Positions 11,813-24,909 of a stretch of DNA of 64,000 bases are shown here, piece by piece. Source of the DNA: Ophioceras dolichostomum. Taxonomy: Eukaryota > Ascomycota > Sordariomycetes > Magnaporthales > Ophioceraceae. Numbering within the stretch: the first letter of the stretch is position 1; every line of letters begins with the position of its first letter. The notes beneath the pieces were generated by a model. It saw nothing but the letters and a program-made list of their open reading frames with translations, was not told where the DNA came from and made no database searches. Position numbers and translations under genes: made by a program. The stretch spans positions 62,001 to 126,000 of the forward strand of contig PYST01000027.1 in assembly GCA_003049485.1 (NCBI GenBank), read 5' to 3'.

Positions 11813-14800
11813 ATGCCGCCGAAGAAGGCTTCTGTTGGGAAGGGAAACGCATCTCTCGAGGATATTCGCGGTAAGCTGGTAAAGCAGGCGTTCAGGCCCT
11901 CTGAAAGCTGTTGACATATGTACTGATGGCAAGGCTGCGCAGTATCCATTATCAGCGGGAGAAACAATGAGCGTGTAAACGCTCTGAAAGGTGAGTCGCG
12001 CTGCTTTTACACCCTTCATGCCTTATTCCATCCATCAAACTTGGTCTCGGATATGCATACGAGGTAAATGCTGACCACCAGAAAGACCTCGTCGAGTTTC
12101 TCTCCCGGCCAGACAGAATGTAAGAGTGACCCCGCCGGTATATATGGGGATACTTCCCATCTGATGTCCCATCTGATGTTCGCTCATTCACTAACCCCCC
12201 ATGCAGCAAGGCCCTCAAGGACAAGGGCGTCCACCAGATCCTGGAGGCCTTATTTCACTGCGCCGTGGCCGAAAAACCCGTTTACTTCAGCGGGAAGAAG
12301 ACCACAAAGTCCAATGCTGAAACCAAGCTGAGCTTGAGCGCCGAAGCTCTACGCACGATCATCACGCATAGGGCATCCACCCTCAAAGTCAAGACGGCTA
12401 GGGCAGTGGTTGATCACATCACCCAGGCTCTCCCCGGACCCGAGCATGAGCTCGTCGAACCGCTTCGGCAGGACTATGTCAAGGCTCTGTTAGCTCTTGT
12501 TGGCCACCCTGCCAACGTCGAGCAGTTGAGCCGGAACGATGGCGAGGGCTGGTTGGCATGCGTTGACTTCTTCCTGGAAGCGATCTCCCACATCCTAGGT
12601 GATGGTGACCTCAGCATCATGTCACGTGGCTCGCCCGTGCCCGGAGGTACATCCTCTTCAGCTAGATCTGGTCTTCTCTTCGGCCAGCAGCGAGGGGTTG
12701 GGGAACATGGTCTCAGACTCATGGAAGGCATGGTGCAGTGCCTCCATCATCTCATGTCGGCAACCAACGCGCCATTGCCGCACCGATCCAAGGAGCTCGC
12801 CTCAACCCTCGTCCAGATTCTTCAACAACGGAGGCTCAACGTGAGCAGCATGCACCAGGCAGCCTTCGGCGCTGTCAACTGCCTCCTCTCCCGGCTGCAG
12901 GGCGATGATCTTGCTCTGGCTAGCGGCCTCGCCCGAGACATCCTGCCGGTCCTCAGCCACTGGTGGCAGCCACACTCGTCGAAGGACGACAAACTGCTCA
13001 ATTCGGTCAGAGATGAGATGTTGCGCACCATCCTCTCACTCCATCTTCACGTCGATGTCCTCCTCCAGACCGCCGACGAAAAGTCTGGCTTCCTCGGCGA
13101 GGTCGAGGACCTCGTGGACGCGTTGTGGCTGGAATACTCCAAGCGCGACGATCGAGCCCGCCTCCAGGTGGCGGACCTAGACTTCTCGTCGATCCCAACC
13201 GACTACTTCCGCACCAGGTCATTCGCTCTCCGGCCTTTCAATCCATCATCCGAGCGTAAATGGGCCATGGTGGAGGCCATTGCGTTACTAGAAGCTATGT
13301 ACTCGAGGCATTCGCGGCAGCGCCGCTCGCTAGCTGCACCATCCGACGATGACCAGCCGCGGAAGAAGCGACGGAGGGATGCAAACCACAATAGGTTGCA
13401 CCAGAAACTGAGATCCGCGGACATGGGTGTGAAAACCGCCGCACTCCATGTCGTGCCATTTCTCCTCGAGTGGGAGGCAATCACCCCTGAGGACTACGCC
13501 GACAATCTCAACGACCTCGTGGCATTGATCAGCCACAAACAAGGAACAGTGTCCTCCTGGGCGATGATTGCTTGTGCAAGGTGAGGATACCCGAAAGCCA
13601 GGAGTTGAGGATGCCCGAGATGATGTTAAAAGACTGGAGCGTTATGAACGAAGCTTCACCTTCCACGAACAGCGTTGTTGGCTAACGAATTGAAACATCC
13701 AAAAGTTTTGCCCTTGAGGACCTTGCCAAAGACAAGGCGCTTGACTTGTCATGGAAGCAGATATGGCAGGTTGCCGTCCGGTCTGTGAGCCACCAGGGGA
13801 CCAGCCGGGCTGCAAGCGCCCTACTTCACTCGATACTGGAGTCCGACCTGATGCCCTACCATGAAATCGCCGATAGTGTCAACACCATGGTCACCGCGGC
13901 CGATATCAGTGGACCTGCGATCTCAGTCGACTCGTCGTTAGTCCTGATGCTACATCTGTTACATCTACGCAACAACATGCTGCCAGGGGCTAGCCCGATG
14001 ACATGCAATCACATCCTTCGCTGGCTCTTTTCGAAGTGGAACCCAGGTATGTGCCGAATTGCTTTATTGCCCTTCGGTTCTTTGTATCTTCCGCGCATTC
14101 CGCTGATTGTGCTTGAGCGGTTGCTTAACCCTTACTTGAAACTAACCCATTATTCCAGCTGAGTCTGCATACGCTATGTTCCACTCCGGTCTAGCCAGCC
14201 CTCTCGACATTGTCAATCTGCTCAGAGCATGCTGTGGAGGCCAATTATTCAAGATGCCGAGCGTAGTCAACGTGTTTGGCGGCCACGTCTATCAGGCATG
14301 GAGAAGTCAAGCTGAAGACAGCGAGATGATGCGATACTTGCTTCTGAGCGTGTCGCCTTCCAGAAGGCGGAGTGATCGGCAACAATGCACACAGTCCCTA
14401 AGGTCTGAAGCAAGCTCGCAGGTGACGGATGCCGCCGATGCAAACGCGGCGAAGAAGCTGGTTCTAGAGCTCTTGCACCCAAAGCTCACCTCTTCGCTTC
14501 AAATGGCCGAGTCTTGGGCGGGGAAGGGCTCAGGTCCGGGTGATGGAGCAGCGCAAATATCAGCAGAGCGCCTCCAGAGCCTCATCCATTGTGCGCTCGT
14601 GGGGGCCATGATGCTCCCACAGCTCAAGGATATGAACACAGCCCTCTCGAGAGAGTTCGAGTTGTCAACGTCCGGTCTCAACGATAAACTCCTCAAGGCT
14701 GTTCTCAACGCTGGGGAGACGCAAAACTTCCCGGAGGTTTGTCTGAGCTCCGCTGCTGCATACTTGCCACCGATCAACACGGCGGACGTCGGGAGATTCC

Positions 14801-17800
14801 GCAAGGACAACCAGCCACTGCTTGCACTGTTCGCCAAACTGTCGGAAACAATCCACGAAAAGTCCTCTCAGAACTCGCTTGGCGCTGCGCTGGACTTCAT
14901 GGACATCGATGACGAGTTCGAGTCCCAGGCGAGCCAGGGCAGCTCGGGTATGAACATCTCCTCGCTGCCTAGGGACGATATCGGCCTGCGTTTCAGCCAA
15001 GACGGCTTCTACCTGGATCTCACCATGAGGCTGCGCCTCTTCTCAGTCTTCCTTGAAGACGAAGGCCAGATCGGCCTCGTACCGACCGAGTTCGTTGACC
15101 ACATCGTTGGTCTGTCCTCGGAGGAGTTCGTCTACTGCCGCCGCCTCTTAAAGGAGGTCTGCAACTCGGACCTGACGATTAATCCGGATGACGCCCTCCG
15201 GATCGTCGAGTGCGTTGGCCGCGTCATCGGCGACGCAGAATATTCCGCCTGTGAAGTGGCCCTGGGCATCAGCATCGACATTGTCGAAGGCTTCATTCCG
15301 ATATGGACTAACGAGAAGCTCCACATCTCGACCATGGTGGGCGATTTGTACAACTTCTTCGTCAAGTACGCGTTGCCCTGCAATCACATGTCACCCAGGG
15401 CCCATGTCTGGCTTGCGGATCTGCTGTTCTGTCTCTTGGAGAAGAACCCCTCTTATGGCTCAAGCTTGGGTCTCGCGAGCTGTCGTTCGACCCTACTGGA
15501 CATCTTCAGAGATGAGGGGCTGTGGGTCAAGTACGCCATCGGGCTGAAACTTCCCAGTCTATTCTCGCTTTACGTCTTCAAGGTGCACGACGAGCTCTTT
15601 GTCAACATTCTCAACTGTCTTCCTGTCGACCCGGAACATGCGGAGGGCATCGCGTTCCGGCTGTTTGCCCTTGCGGAGATCGCCTGTCGTTGGCCCACGT
15701 TGCTCAGGCGGTGCACTTACCACATCTTTGAGACTCCCGGAACGATAGCGAGCTCGGCGAACCACGCGACTCGCTGCCTGGCTCGGGTGGCCAAGGCTTT
15801 GGCTCTGGACTCGCCAAAGGGGCTCTTTCTGCTGTTCTCGCCCCAGCTTCTGTACACTTGGCTGGAGGAGAACTCTATCACGGACATCCCATTCGGAATC
15901 TTTGGGTTTAGCGGTCTCGACGAGCTACTGCTTCAGGCCAAAACGGAAACTACTGCCCTCATGATGATGCGCGGTCAGGAGGAGGACACTGTCAACCTGG
16001 CTAAACGGCTGAAAATACCGGTTGAAGAGCTCCTCCGGCAGAGCTTCGCGAGGATGATGGCGTACAGCATCGCCCACGATATAAGCGTTCCAAGGGATGA
16101 AGACCATGTCACGAGTGAGGCCCATGTCAAGAGAATCCTGGGGAAAGTCGCGTTCCAACAGTACACCTATCTCAACTTCGTTGACATTGTTGGCACGCTC
16201 TTCGACCTCATTGACCAAGAAGATGAGATCGAGAAGTACTTTGCACGGGATCCGAGCCTGAAGTACGCCTCTGATATCATGACGACTATCAAGGGCTTCG
16301 GGGTTCTGGACATGAAGCTTCCACCCAACCAGCAGCCCATGTTCAAGGCCAAGTTCCTTACAAGGGAGATCGAGCACCTCTGTAAACCCATCGAGCATGA
16401 GCTCTCCACACTCTGGTCGGCACCTCTGGTCGTGTCGATCGCCCGGCGGCTCCTCAATACTATCCACCCGGCCATGGGACCGCTTCACGCCTGCTCGGTG
16501 ATTCGAAAGGTGCGGGTCTTGCTGTGTCTCGCCGGTCCGGAGGCGACGAGCTCATACCCTCTCGAGATGCTTCTGCACTCGATCCGGCCATATATCGGGG
16601 ACCCGGAGTGTGCTGACGACGCACTGGGGCTAACACGCTATCTCGTGTCCTCTGGTGTCAATCACCTCAGCCAAACACCGTCCTTCCTGGCCGGATACTC
16701 GCTCTCAACCTTAGCGTCACTCCGGATGTTCCTCGATTCCAGTCAGTCCAGCACGACACAGGAGAGCCAATTTAAGGCGACCAAAAGCAACGCCCAACAG
16801 TTCCACGCCTGGTTCACAAAGTACCTGACCGAGTACGACTCAGCCGCATTCAAAGACGAGTCCCAGCGCACGGCATTCCGGTCAATCACACAGTCTGCCG
16901 CCCATATCCGCACATCGGGGAATGCAGAGAAGGGGACCCACGAGTCAAACCTGCTTCTGGAAATCCTCAAGGACGGCGAGAGGGACCACCAGCTCCTGAA
17001 CGACTCCTCTCGGGACCTGGCCCTCGGGATGCTCTGTGGCGATTTCCAGGTGCCTCCTTCAAGCCGAACAGATGTCATCGAGACGGACGAAGACGCGATA
17101 ACGCATGGCTCGATGGTCTGGAAGAGCTGCAAAGCCGCGTCTTTGAAGTCAGAGTACCTTACGTGGGCTGGTCGAGTCATCGGCAGGTCCTTCGCGGCGT
17201 CGGGCGAGATCCAAGAGGAGCTCCTTCGGGAGTCGCGGCTGGCCGAGTACAACCGGGCGGCCACGGTTACGGCTGGGATCAGCTCGGAGCAGGGCATCCT
17301 GAATCTGGTTGAGGCCCTGACTGGAGACAGAGAATGTTTCACTGCTGGCCTGGCTGAGTCGGCACTGCGGACTATTGTATCCGATGCACAGGAACAACGC
17401 GATAACGGCCTTATCATGGCATGCCAGAACAGCCTCTCCGAAGCCCTCATGGTCTCATCCGACTGGCACAAGTACAAGACGCCTCCCTCGGACTACACTG
17501 AGCCGTCTGGGCTACTAGTGCCGACGTCAGTGGCTCGACTTTTCGGTGTGGAGCTGATCGAGGACCGAGGCTGGGCGCGAGATATAGCGATCCACCTGGC
17601 CCAGTCTGTGCCCGAAGACGTTGTCCTCTCGGTTCTCCCCCCGCTGTTACTGAACGCCAAGGGCTTCGCGGAGCAGGCATTCCCTTTCATCGTCCACCTA
17701 GTGCTGAGCTTCCAGCTCGACAAGCAACAAGCGGTCCGCGGCAGCCTCTCTGGGGCGCTCAAAGACTGGCTCGCGGTCGAGAGCCCCCCTGCGAGAGAAA

Positions 17801-20800
17801 ACATCAAGCTGCTTATCAATACTCTACTGTATCTGCGGACTCAGCCGTTTCCGAACGAAACTTCAATCGCGGACCGATCGCAGTGGCTCGATGTGAACCT
17901 CTCGACGGCGTCAGCAGCGGCCACCCGCTGCGGCATGTTCAAGGTCGCACTACTCTTCTCCGAGATGGCCTTCTCAGAGACAAGCACCAAGTCCTCCCGG
18001 AGGTCATCTGCTGCGAGGGATCTGGATATCACCGATTCCACGGACATTCTGCTCAACATCTTCGAGAACATCGACGACCCTGACGCCTACTACGGGCTGC
18101 CGCAAACATCGAGCCTCGCAAACGTGCTGGCACGGCTCGAGTACGAGAAGGATGGGATGAAGAGCCTGGCTTTCCGGGGTGCCCAGTACGACAGCCACGT
18201 TCGCCGGCGTGACCAAACGTCAGAAGCGGACAGCCAGTCCCTAGTCCGAACACTCAGCGACCTTGGGCTGGCCGGCTTGTCTCACTCGCTGCTCCAGACG
18301 CAGCAGGGCCTCGACAGCACCTCGGCAGCCATCGCAAGCACCTTCAACACGGCGCGTAGGCTGGAGATCTGGAACCTCCCAGTGCCGCCAGCTCACGATA
18401 ACCACGCGATCAGGCTATACAAATCATTGCAGAGCATCCACCAGGCCACGGACGTGCTTTCGGCTCAGCAGGCAGTCCACGAAGGACTAGCGAGCACAAT
18501 CCGCCACTTGACGAGCCACAGCCTCAAAGCGTCGAATCTTCGACTGAACCTAGGGGCTCTAGCCGCGCTCACCGAGCTCGACGAGATCCTCGGCGTAAGT
18601 GACTTCGCAGAGCTGGAGGGGATGCTCGCCCGCTTCGAGGGCCGTTCGAAGTGGATGATGAGTGGACGATACGGAGACGTCAGCCAGATCCTCTCCTGCC
18701 GTGAATCTACCATGAGCATGCTCAGCCAGCAGGGCCATGTGTGCGGATCCAAGAAATTATCGTCGGCTGAGGCACGGCTCATCGACATCCGCGGCATGCT
18801 CCTCTCGACCAGCATCTACCGCGTGCACGACGCCACACAGGAGTCGCTTAACCTTGCCACGTCACTGACCGACCTCATCGGGCCCTGCGAGGCTGTGGGT
18901 CTCAATGTGGACGCGGCGATCAAGATGGAGGTGGCCAACTCGCTATGGGACCACGGCGAGATGATCCCGTCGATCCGCATGCTTCAGGGAGTTGATCGTG
19001 ACTCGGCCCTGAAGAGGCAGACAATCCAAGTGAGCCGCCCCGGTCTGCTCGCCAAGATCGGATACCAAGTCTCCGTGGCTCGGCTTGAGAGCCCGGACAA
19101 TATCCAAAAGAAATACCTGGAGCCAGCGCTCCGCGAGCTCAAGGGCTTTGTCGAGACTAAGGAGGCCGGTCAGGTGTTCCATCAGTTTGCCATGTTTTGC
19201 GACGAGCAGCTGCAGAATCAGGACAGCCTCGACGACCTGAAGCGACTAAAGGGCCTCGCCAAGGGCAAGAGCGACGAGGTGGAGTCGCTGCAGGACCTGA
19301 TCCACGACACGAAGGACTCACAGCTCAAGAGCCGCTACACAGTCCACCTGGGACGCGCCAAGCAGTGGCTTATGCTGGACCAGCAGGAGCTGCAGCGGGT
19401 GCAGAAAACGCGCGACGAGTTTGTGCGGCTGAGCGTGGAGAACTACCTGTTGTCACTGGCCGCATCGGACGAGCACAACAACGACGCCTTGCGGTTCACA
19501 GCGCTGTGGCTGGAGCGGTCGGAGGAAGAGTCAACGAACGATGTGGTAAAGAAGCACATCGATAGAGTGCCGAGCCGCAAGCTGGCGCCGCTGATCAACC
19601 AGTTGACATCGCGACTCCAGGACCAGTCGACGCTCTTCCAGAAGATGCTCATAGCACAAGTCTTCCGCATCTGCGTCGAGCACCCCTACCACGGCATGTA
19701 CCAGATCTGGTCGGGCTTGAAGGCGCGCACCAACAAGGAGGACGAGGTGGCAGTACTGCGCAGCAAGGCGACGGCGCGCGTGGCCGAGTCGCTGCAGAAG
19801 AACAACAGGGTCGGCAGCATATGGTACGCCATCGACAAGACCAACAAGTACTACCACCAGCTAGCCACGGAGAAGAACGCGGCGCGCTACAAGCAAGGAG
19901 CCCGAATACCGCTCAAGGAATCTCCCGCCGGCCACGCGCTGGGCACGGCGCTCGTAAAGTACCGCATCCCTCCACCGACGCTGCAGATGGACCTGCGCGC
20001 CGATTTCGACTACTCTGGCGTTCCATCCATCGCCAAGCTGGAGCCGTCGATGGCGATCGCGTCGGGCATCAGCGCGCCCAAGATCATCACGGCCGTGGGC
20101 AGCGACGGCGTACGCTACAAGCAGCTCGTCAAGGGCGGCAACGACGACCTGCGGCAGGACGCCATCATGGAGCAGGTGTTCGCGGCGGTGTCGTCCCTCC
20201 TGAAATTGCACCGCGAGACGCGGCAGCGCAGCCTCGGCGTGCGCACGTACAAGGTGCTGCCCCTCACGTCCACGTCGGGCCTGATCGAGTTCGTGCCGCA
20301 CACGATCCCGCTGCATGACTACCTGATGCCGGCGCACGAGCGGTACCACCCGCGCGACCTCAAGGCGGGCCAGTGCCGTAAGGAGGTCTCCAACGCCCAG
20401 GGCAAGTCGGTGGACCAGCGCGTGACCGCGTACAGAAAAGTGGCCGAGCGCTTCAACCCCGTCATGCGCTACTTCTTCGTGGAGTACTTCCCGGACCCGG
20501 ACGAGTGGTTCGTCCGACGCCTGGCCTACACGCGCACCACGGCCGCCATCTCGATGCTGGGCCACGTGCTGGGCCTGGGCGACCGCCACGGCCACAACAT
20601 CCTACTCGACTCGCGCACGGGCGAGGTCGTGCACATCGACCTGGGCGTCGCGTTCGAGATGGGCCGCGTCCTGCCCGTGCCGGAGCTGGTGCCGTTCCGG
20701 CTGACGAGGGACATAGTAGACGGCATGGGCATCACCAAGACCGAGGGCGTGTTCAGGAGGTGCTGCGAGTTCACCATGGACGCACTGAGGCGCGAGACCT

Positions 20801-21288
20801 ACTCCATCATGACCATCCTCGATGTGCTGCGCTACGACCCGCTGTACTCTTGGTCCATCTCGCCCGTGCGCCTGGCGAAGCTGCAGGACACGGCGGCGGC
20901 GGCGGCACGTGGCGGCGCAGGCGGAGCAGGCGGAGGCGGAGGGGCTGATGATGGGGGAGCGGGAGCGGGAGCGGATGACGCGGGCCGCGCCGCCGCCGCG
21001 GTTGAGAACAGGAAGCTGGTCAACGAGCCGTCCGAGGCGGACAGGGCGCTGGAGGTCGTGCGCAAGAAGCTGTCCAAGACGCTGAGCGTCACTGCTACGG
21101 TGAACGATCTGATCAACCAGGCGACTTCGGAGAGGAACTTGGCTGTATTGTATTCTGGTAAGGATGCTCTTCCCAGTTCCCCCCCTTTTTCCCACCATTC
21201 CTTTCCTCCATGCCGTCGCCAACGTGGATGTCCTAGCTAACGCTATCGTGTCTTTCACACGAATACAGGATGGGCAGCATACGCTTAG
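11813..21288 (+). CDS. tel1: Tel1/ATM checkpoint kinase
   Basis: Phosphatidylinositol-3-kinase-like protein kinase that senses double-strand breaks with Mre11-Rad50-Nbs1/Xrs2 and maintains telomeres. Seven exons: 11813-11870, 11943-11990, 12086-12119, 12207-13580, 13706-14046, 14159-21157, 21269-21288, giving 2,957 aa. The small first exons encode a TAN-like N-terminal motif (LEDIR, then RNNERVNALKDLVEFL). The middle is HEAT/FAT solenoid. The kinase domain shows the ATP-site lysine in LVKGGNDDLRQD (about K2610), the catalytic loop LGLGDRHGHN (D about 2760) and HIDLG (D about 2779). A Gly/Ala/Asp-rich insert (about 20896-21000) lies between kinase and FATC. FATC ends LAVLYSG-WAAYA, the last residues coming from a 20-nt exon. 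TEL1 rather than Mec1, TOR or Tra1 is chosen on the TAN-like start and the HVLGLGDRH and FEMGRVLPVPE wording. Confidence 0.95.
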
Positions 21289-21972
21289 ACATGCTTAGAC
21301 TGTGCTGTTTGACCCCGAGATGACTTAAGGGGCTCGTTTGTGTGGCTGCGAGGTAAAAAGGGGCGCCACTGTGAAATTCAGACTGTAAAAAGAACGCGAG
21401 CAGTTCCGGCAGTTTAGATGTCGAGGAGAGGGCATTTGTGAACCAAAAACCACATGTAATATACTGTTTCTTCCGAATAGATCACCTTTACTTTAGCTAA
21501 CCGTCAAGGACCGGACAGTTTGTAATGCATTGTCGCCAGTCAAGCCTGTGATTTTGTAGGGAGTCGAGATGTCAGGGATTGGGGGGCTCACTAGTGTGCG
21601 GGGGGATCGGAGAGCTTGATCTTATCGCCGTGGGGAGGTGCATTTGTCCTGCTTATCGATACGCGACGTGTAGGATTAAGTTCGAACTCTCCCTGTAATT
21701 ACGTCCGTCTGGTGGACGGGTATCTCCGATTCCATATCATCCCCGCCTAACTACGAGCTGGTTGGACTTCCCGTCCTCACATTCCATTCCATACGCACCC
21801 TTCGATCCCACAGCTCAATCCGACTGCCTTCCCCTGTCGATTGTTGTACAAGTCCATTCGTTTGGGCTCTTCGCCTCCGGCCGGCCTCGGACTTTCAAGC
21901 TTGTGTGCATCTCCTTCCTGTTTTCCTGAACCAAACGACGACCATCGCCAGCACCGGTTCATGTACCGTTAA
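21289..21972. other. Intergenic: tel1 3' region and cul4 promoter/leader
   Basis: No gene seen. It contains the tel1 3' end and the cul4 leader, including the tiny upstream reading frame described separately. Confidence 0.6.
21961..21972 (+). promoter_or_regulatory. Minimal upstream ORF abutting the cul4 start codon
   Basis: ATG-TAC-CGT-TAA is read immediately before, and in the same frame as, the cul4 ATG at 21973. If it lies in the mRNA it would compete for initiation. Whether transcription starts upstream of it is unknown. Confidence 0.5.
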
Positions 21973-24909
21973 ATGCAGGACCTTCTTCCTGGTTTCATGC
22001 AGTCCAAATCCGGCCCTGCCGACGGAGAAGCGGGCTCGGAGACGCCATCATCAACAACACAGGCCGGCGGCACATCCAAGCGGCGGCATCGGGTTGACTC
22101 GAACCCGCTGGCGACCTGGGGCTCGGCTGCGACTCCTCCAGATCCTAAGCGTGTTCGCGCCGACGCCCCTCCTGCCGTAACCGCAACCTCGAGCGCCATG
22201 AGTGCGAAGATGCTGGGCAAGCGCCCGGACATGCCCATCGACCTGACGCGGCCGGCGCCGCACAACCTCCCTCTCCATCACGGCGCACACCACCCTCACG
22301 TTCGCCGGCCCGTGTCGGCCTTTCAACCACACGCCGGCGCCAAGAAACTCGTCGTCAAGAACCTCCGGACCACACCGGTCCCCTCCACCGCTGCAGCCCC
22401 GAGCGTGCAGGACTACTACCGCCGCGCCCGGGATGAGCTCGACGCCGCGCTGACCGACATCTTCCATGGCCGCCAGCCCACCTTGCCGTTCGACAGGCTG
22501 TTCCGCGCAGTCGAGGACCTCTGCCGCAATGGCGAGGCGGACGACCTCCACAACAGGTTGCGCCAGCGCTGTGAGGCGCGCTTGGTCGACGAGGTGCTTC
22601 CCAAGATCAAAGATGAGGGTGGCGGATACGACATCGAGATGCTGCGGACGGTGTACAAACACTGGAAGGAATGGAGCGCTCAGGTGATCACCATCCGGTC
22701 TACGTTCAGTTATTTGGATCGCACGTTCTTGCTCAAGAATAAGGACCAGCCATCACTCAACGACACGGCCATAGCACTGTTCCGCCGCATGGTTTTCGTA
22801 TCGCGACCCAGGGCCAGTGTCAAGGGCAAGGAGAGGGAGAGGGAGAGGGAGAGGGAGAGGGAGAGGGAGAAGGACGTGGACATGGAGGGAGTGGAGGGTG
22901 AGCAGGCTCCCGGGGCGCAGGTGTTGAGTGGCATGTACCACCTGATCGAGCTCGACCGGCTGCAGAGGAGGGGCTTCGACCCACAGCTGCTTCATGCGGC
23001 CGTCAACATGATACACGTGTTTAACGTCTATGGAAAGTCGTTCGAGCCCAGGTTCCTCCGCGAGTCGGAACGGTTCTTTACCAACTTCGCCGAGGTGCGC
23101 AGCGAGGCAGGGTCGCTCAAGGAGTACGTCGCCGACTGCCAGAACATGATCCGGCAGGAGGAGATGCGCTGCAACACGTTCAGCCTCGACAGCACCACCA
23201 AGAAGCAGCTGATAGAAGCCGCGCACCGCATCACCGTGCGAGGATACGGCGCAAAGCTGTTGCGCCGCGAGGACGTCAGCCGCCTCATAGACGATAACGA
23301 GGTCGAGTCGCTCGGTGCCCTTTACGAGCTGCTGCGAATGTGCGACCTGCACGTGCAGCTGAAGGAACCGTGGGAGGACTACATCGTCGATACCGGCGCC
23401 GCCGTCGTCAACGACGCCTCGCGCGGGGACGAGATGGTACTGCGCCTCCTGAACCTACGCCGGAAGCTAGACGTCATCGCCCGCGATGCCTTCAGCCAGG
23501 ACAAGGAGTTCACCGACGCGCTACGCTCGGCGTTTGGCCGTTTCATCAACGGCAAGCAGGTAGGCTCTTCCAGTGGATCGCCATCGTCGGCCTCGTCCAA
23601 GGTCGCGGAGATGATTGCAAAGTACATCGACATGCTTCTCCGCGGTGGGCTTAAAGCGCTTCCCCCAGAGCTCAGATCGGATCGCAAGGACCGAGCGGCG
23701 GCGGAGCAAGCTGGCCTATCCAGTGCGGGCGACGAGGAGGGCGAGCTGGACCGACAGTTGGAAAATGCGCTTCAGCTGTTCCGCTTCATTGACGGCAGAG
23801 ATGTCTTCGAAGCGTTCTACAAGCGGGACCTCGCACGGCGTTTATTGCTCGGCCGTAGCGCCAGCCAGGATGCGGAGCGCTCTATGCTGGCGAAGCTGAA
23901 GGAGGAGTGCGGAGCTAGCTTCACGCACAACTTGGAGCAGATGTTTAAGGATCAGGCACTCGGCAAGGACGAGCTCATCGCCTACACCCAGTGGAGGGAG
24001 AGCAGCAGCGAAAGAGCTGCCGGTAAGAACAGCATCACGGCCGCCGGAGGCCTTGAAAAACTTGACCTATCAGCTAGCGTGCTGAGCGCGTCGGCTTGGC
24101 CCAGCTACCCGGACGAGCCGGCCGTCAACCTTCCGCCAGGCGTGAAGCAACACCTGGCCGACTTCGAGCGTTTCTACAAGCTCAAGCACACGGGGCGCCG
24201 GTTGACGTGGAAGCACAGCCTGAGCCACTGCGTCATCCGGACCTCGTTCCCCAAGTGCGGCATCCGCGAACTGGTGGTCAGCGCGCACCAGGCCGCCGTC
24301 CTCGCGCTCTTCAACAACGTCGCCAGCGGCGACGACGAACCCGTCGGCTGCTGGGAGATCGAGAAGGCGTCCGGGCTGACCGGCGACCTGCTCGAGCGCA
24401 CGCTGCAGTCGCTGGCGTGCGGCAAGGTGCGCGTGCTCACCAAGGCGCCCAAGGGCCGCAACGTGGCCAAGACGGACACCTTCGTTGTCAACAAGGGCTT
24501 CTCCGACCCCAAGTTCCGCGTCAAGATCAACCAGATCCAGCTCAGGGAGACGCCAGAGGAGAACAAGGAGACGCACGACCGAATCGCCGCCGACAGGCAG
24601 TTTGAGACGCAGGCGGCCATCGTGCGCATCATGAAGTCGCGCAAGACGATGCCGCACGCGCAGCTCGTCGCGGAGGTCATCGAGCAGACGCGCAGGAGGG
24701 GGGCGATAGACCCGGCCGAGATCAAAGCGAATATCGAAAAGTGAGTTGTCCCCGCCCCCTTCCCCAAACTCTATTCCGCCTCATACCGCATTAGGCCTCC
24801 ACCCATCTGCGGATTGACGACTGACCCATCCCCCTCTACTCTTATCTCTAGGCTCATCGATAAGGATTACCTTGAGCGGGAAGAAAATACGTATACGTAT
24901 CTAGCTTAG
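21973..24909 (+). CDS. cul4: Cullin-4, scaffold of CRL4 ubiquitin ligases
   Basis: Scaffold joining DDB1-type adaptors to Rbx1/E2; in fungi CRL4 acts in heterochromatin formation, DNA repair and replication licensing. Exons are 21973-24740 and 24852-24909 (941 aa); the intron 24741-24851 starts GTGAGT and ends CTAG. The N-terminus is disordered, then GAKKLVVKNLR, a start typical of Cul4, then cullin repeats, the cullin-homology domain, and the winged-helix end. The neddylation motif IVRIMKSRK places the modified lysine near residue 888. The last exon supplies LIDKDYLERE and the terminal YLA seen in Cul4 proteins. A (GAGAGG)n run puts an Arg/Glu repeat into the first third. An alternative start is the ATG at 21997. 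Cul4 rather than Cul1 or Cul3 rests on the KKLVVKN segment and the C-terminal residues. Confidence 0.93.
22829..22872 (+). repeat. GAGAGG hexanucleotide repeat within cul4 coding sequence
   Basis: About seven copies of GAGAGG in frame, coding alternating Glu and Arg. It probably falls in a surface loop of the cullin repeats. Seen directly. Confidence 0.9.

Noticed and set aside
21600..21695. T-loop-like AGTTCGAACTC in the tel1-cul4 spacer
   Set aside because: No cloverleaf can be drawn; no acceptor stem.
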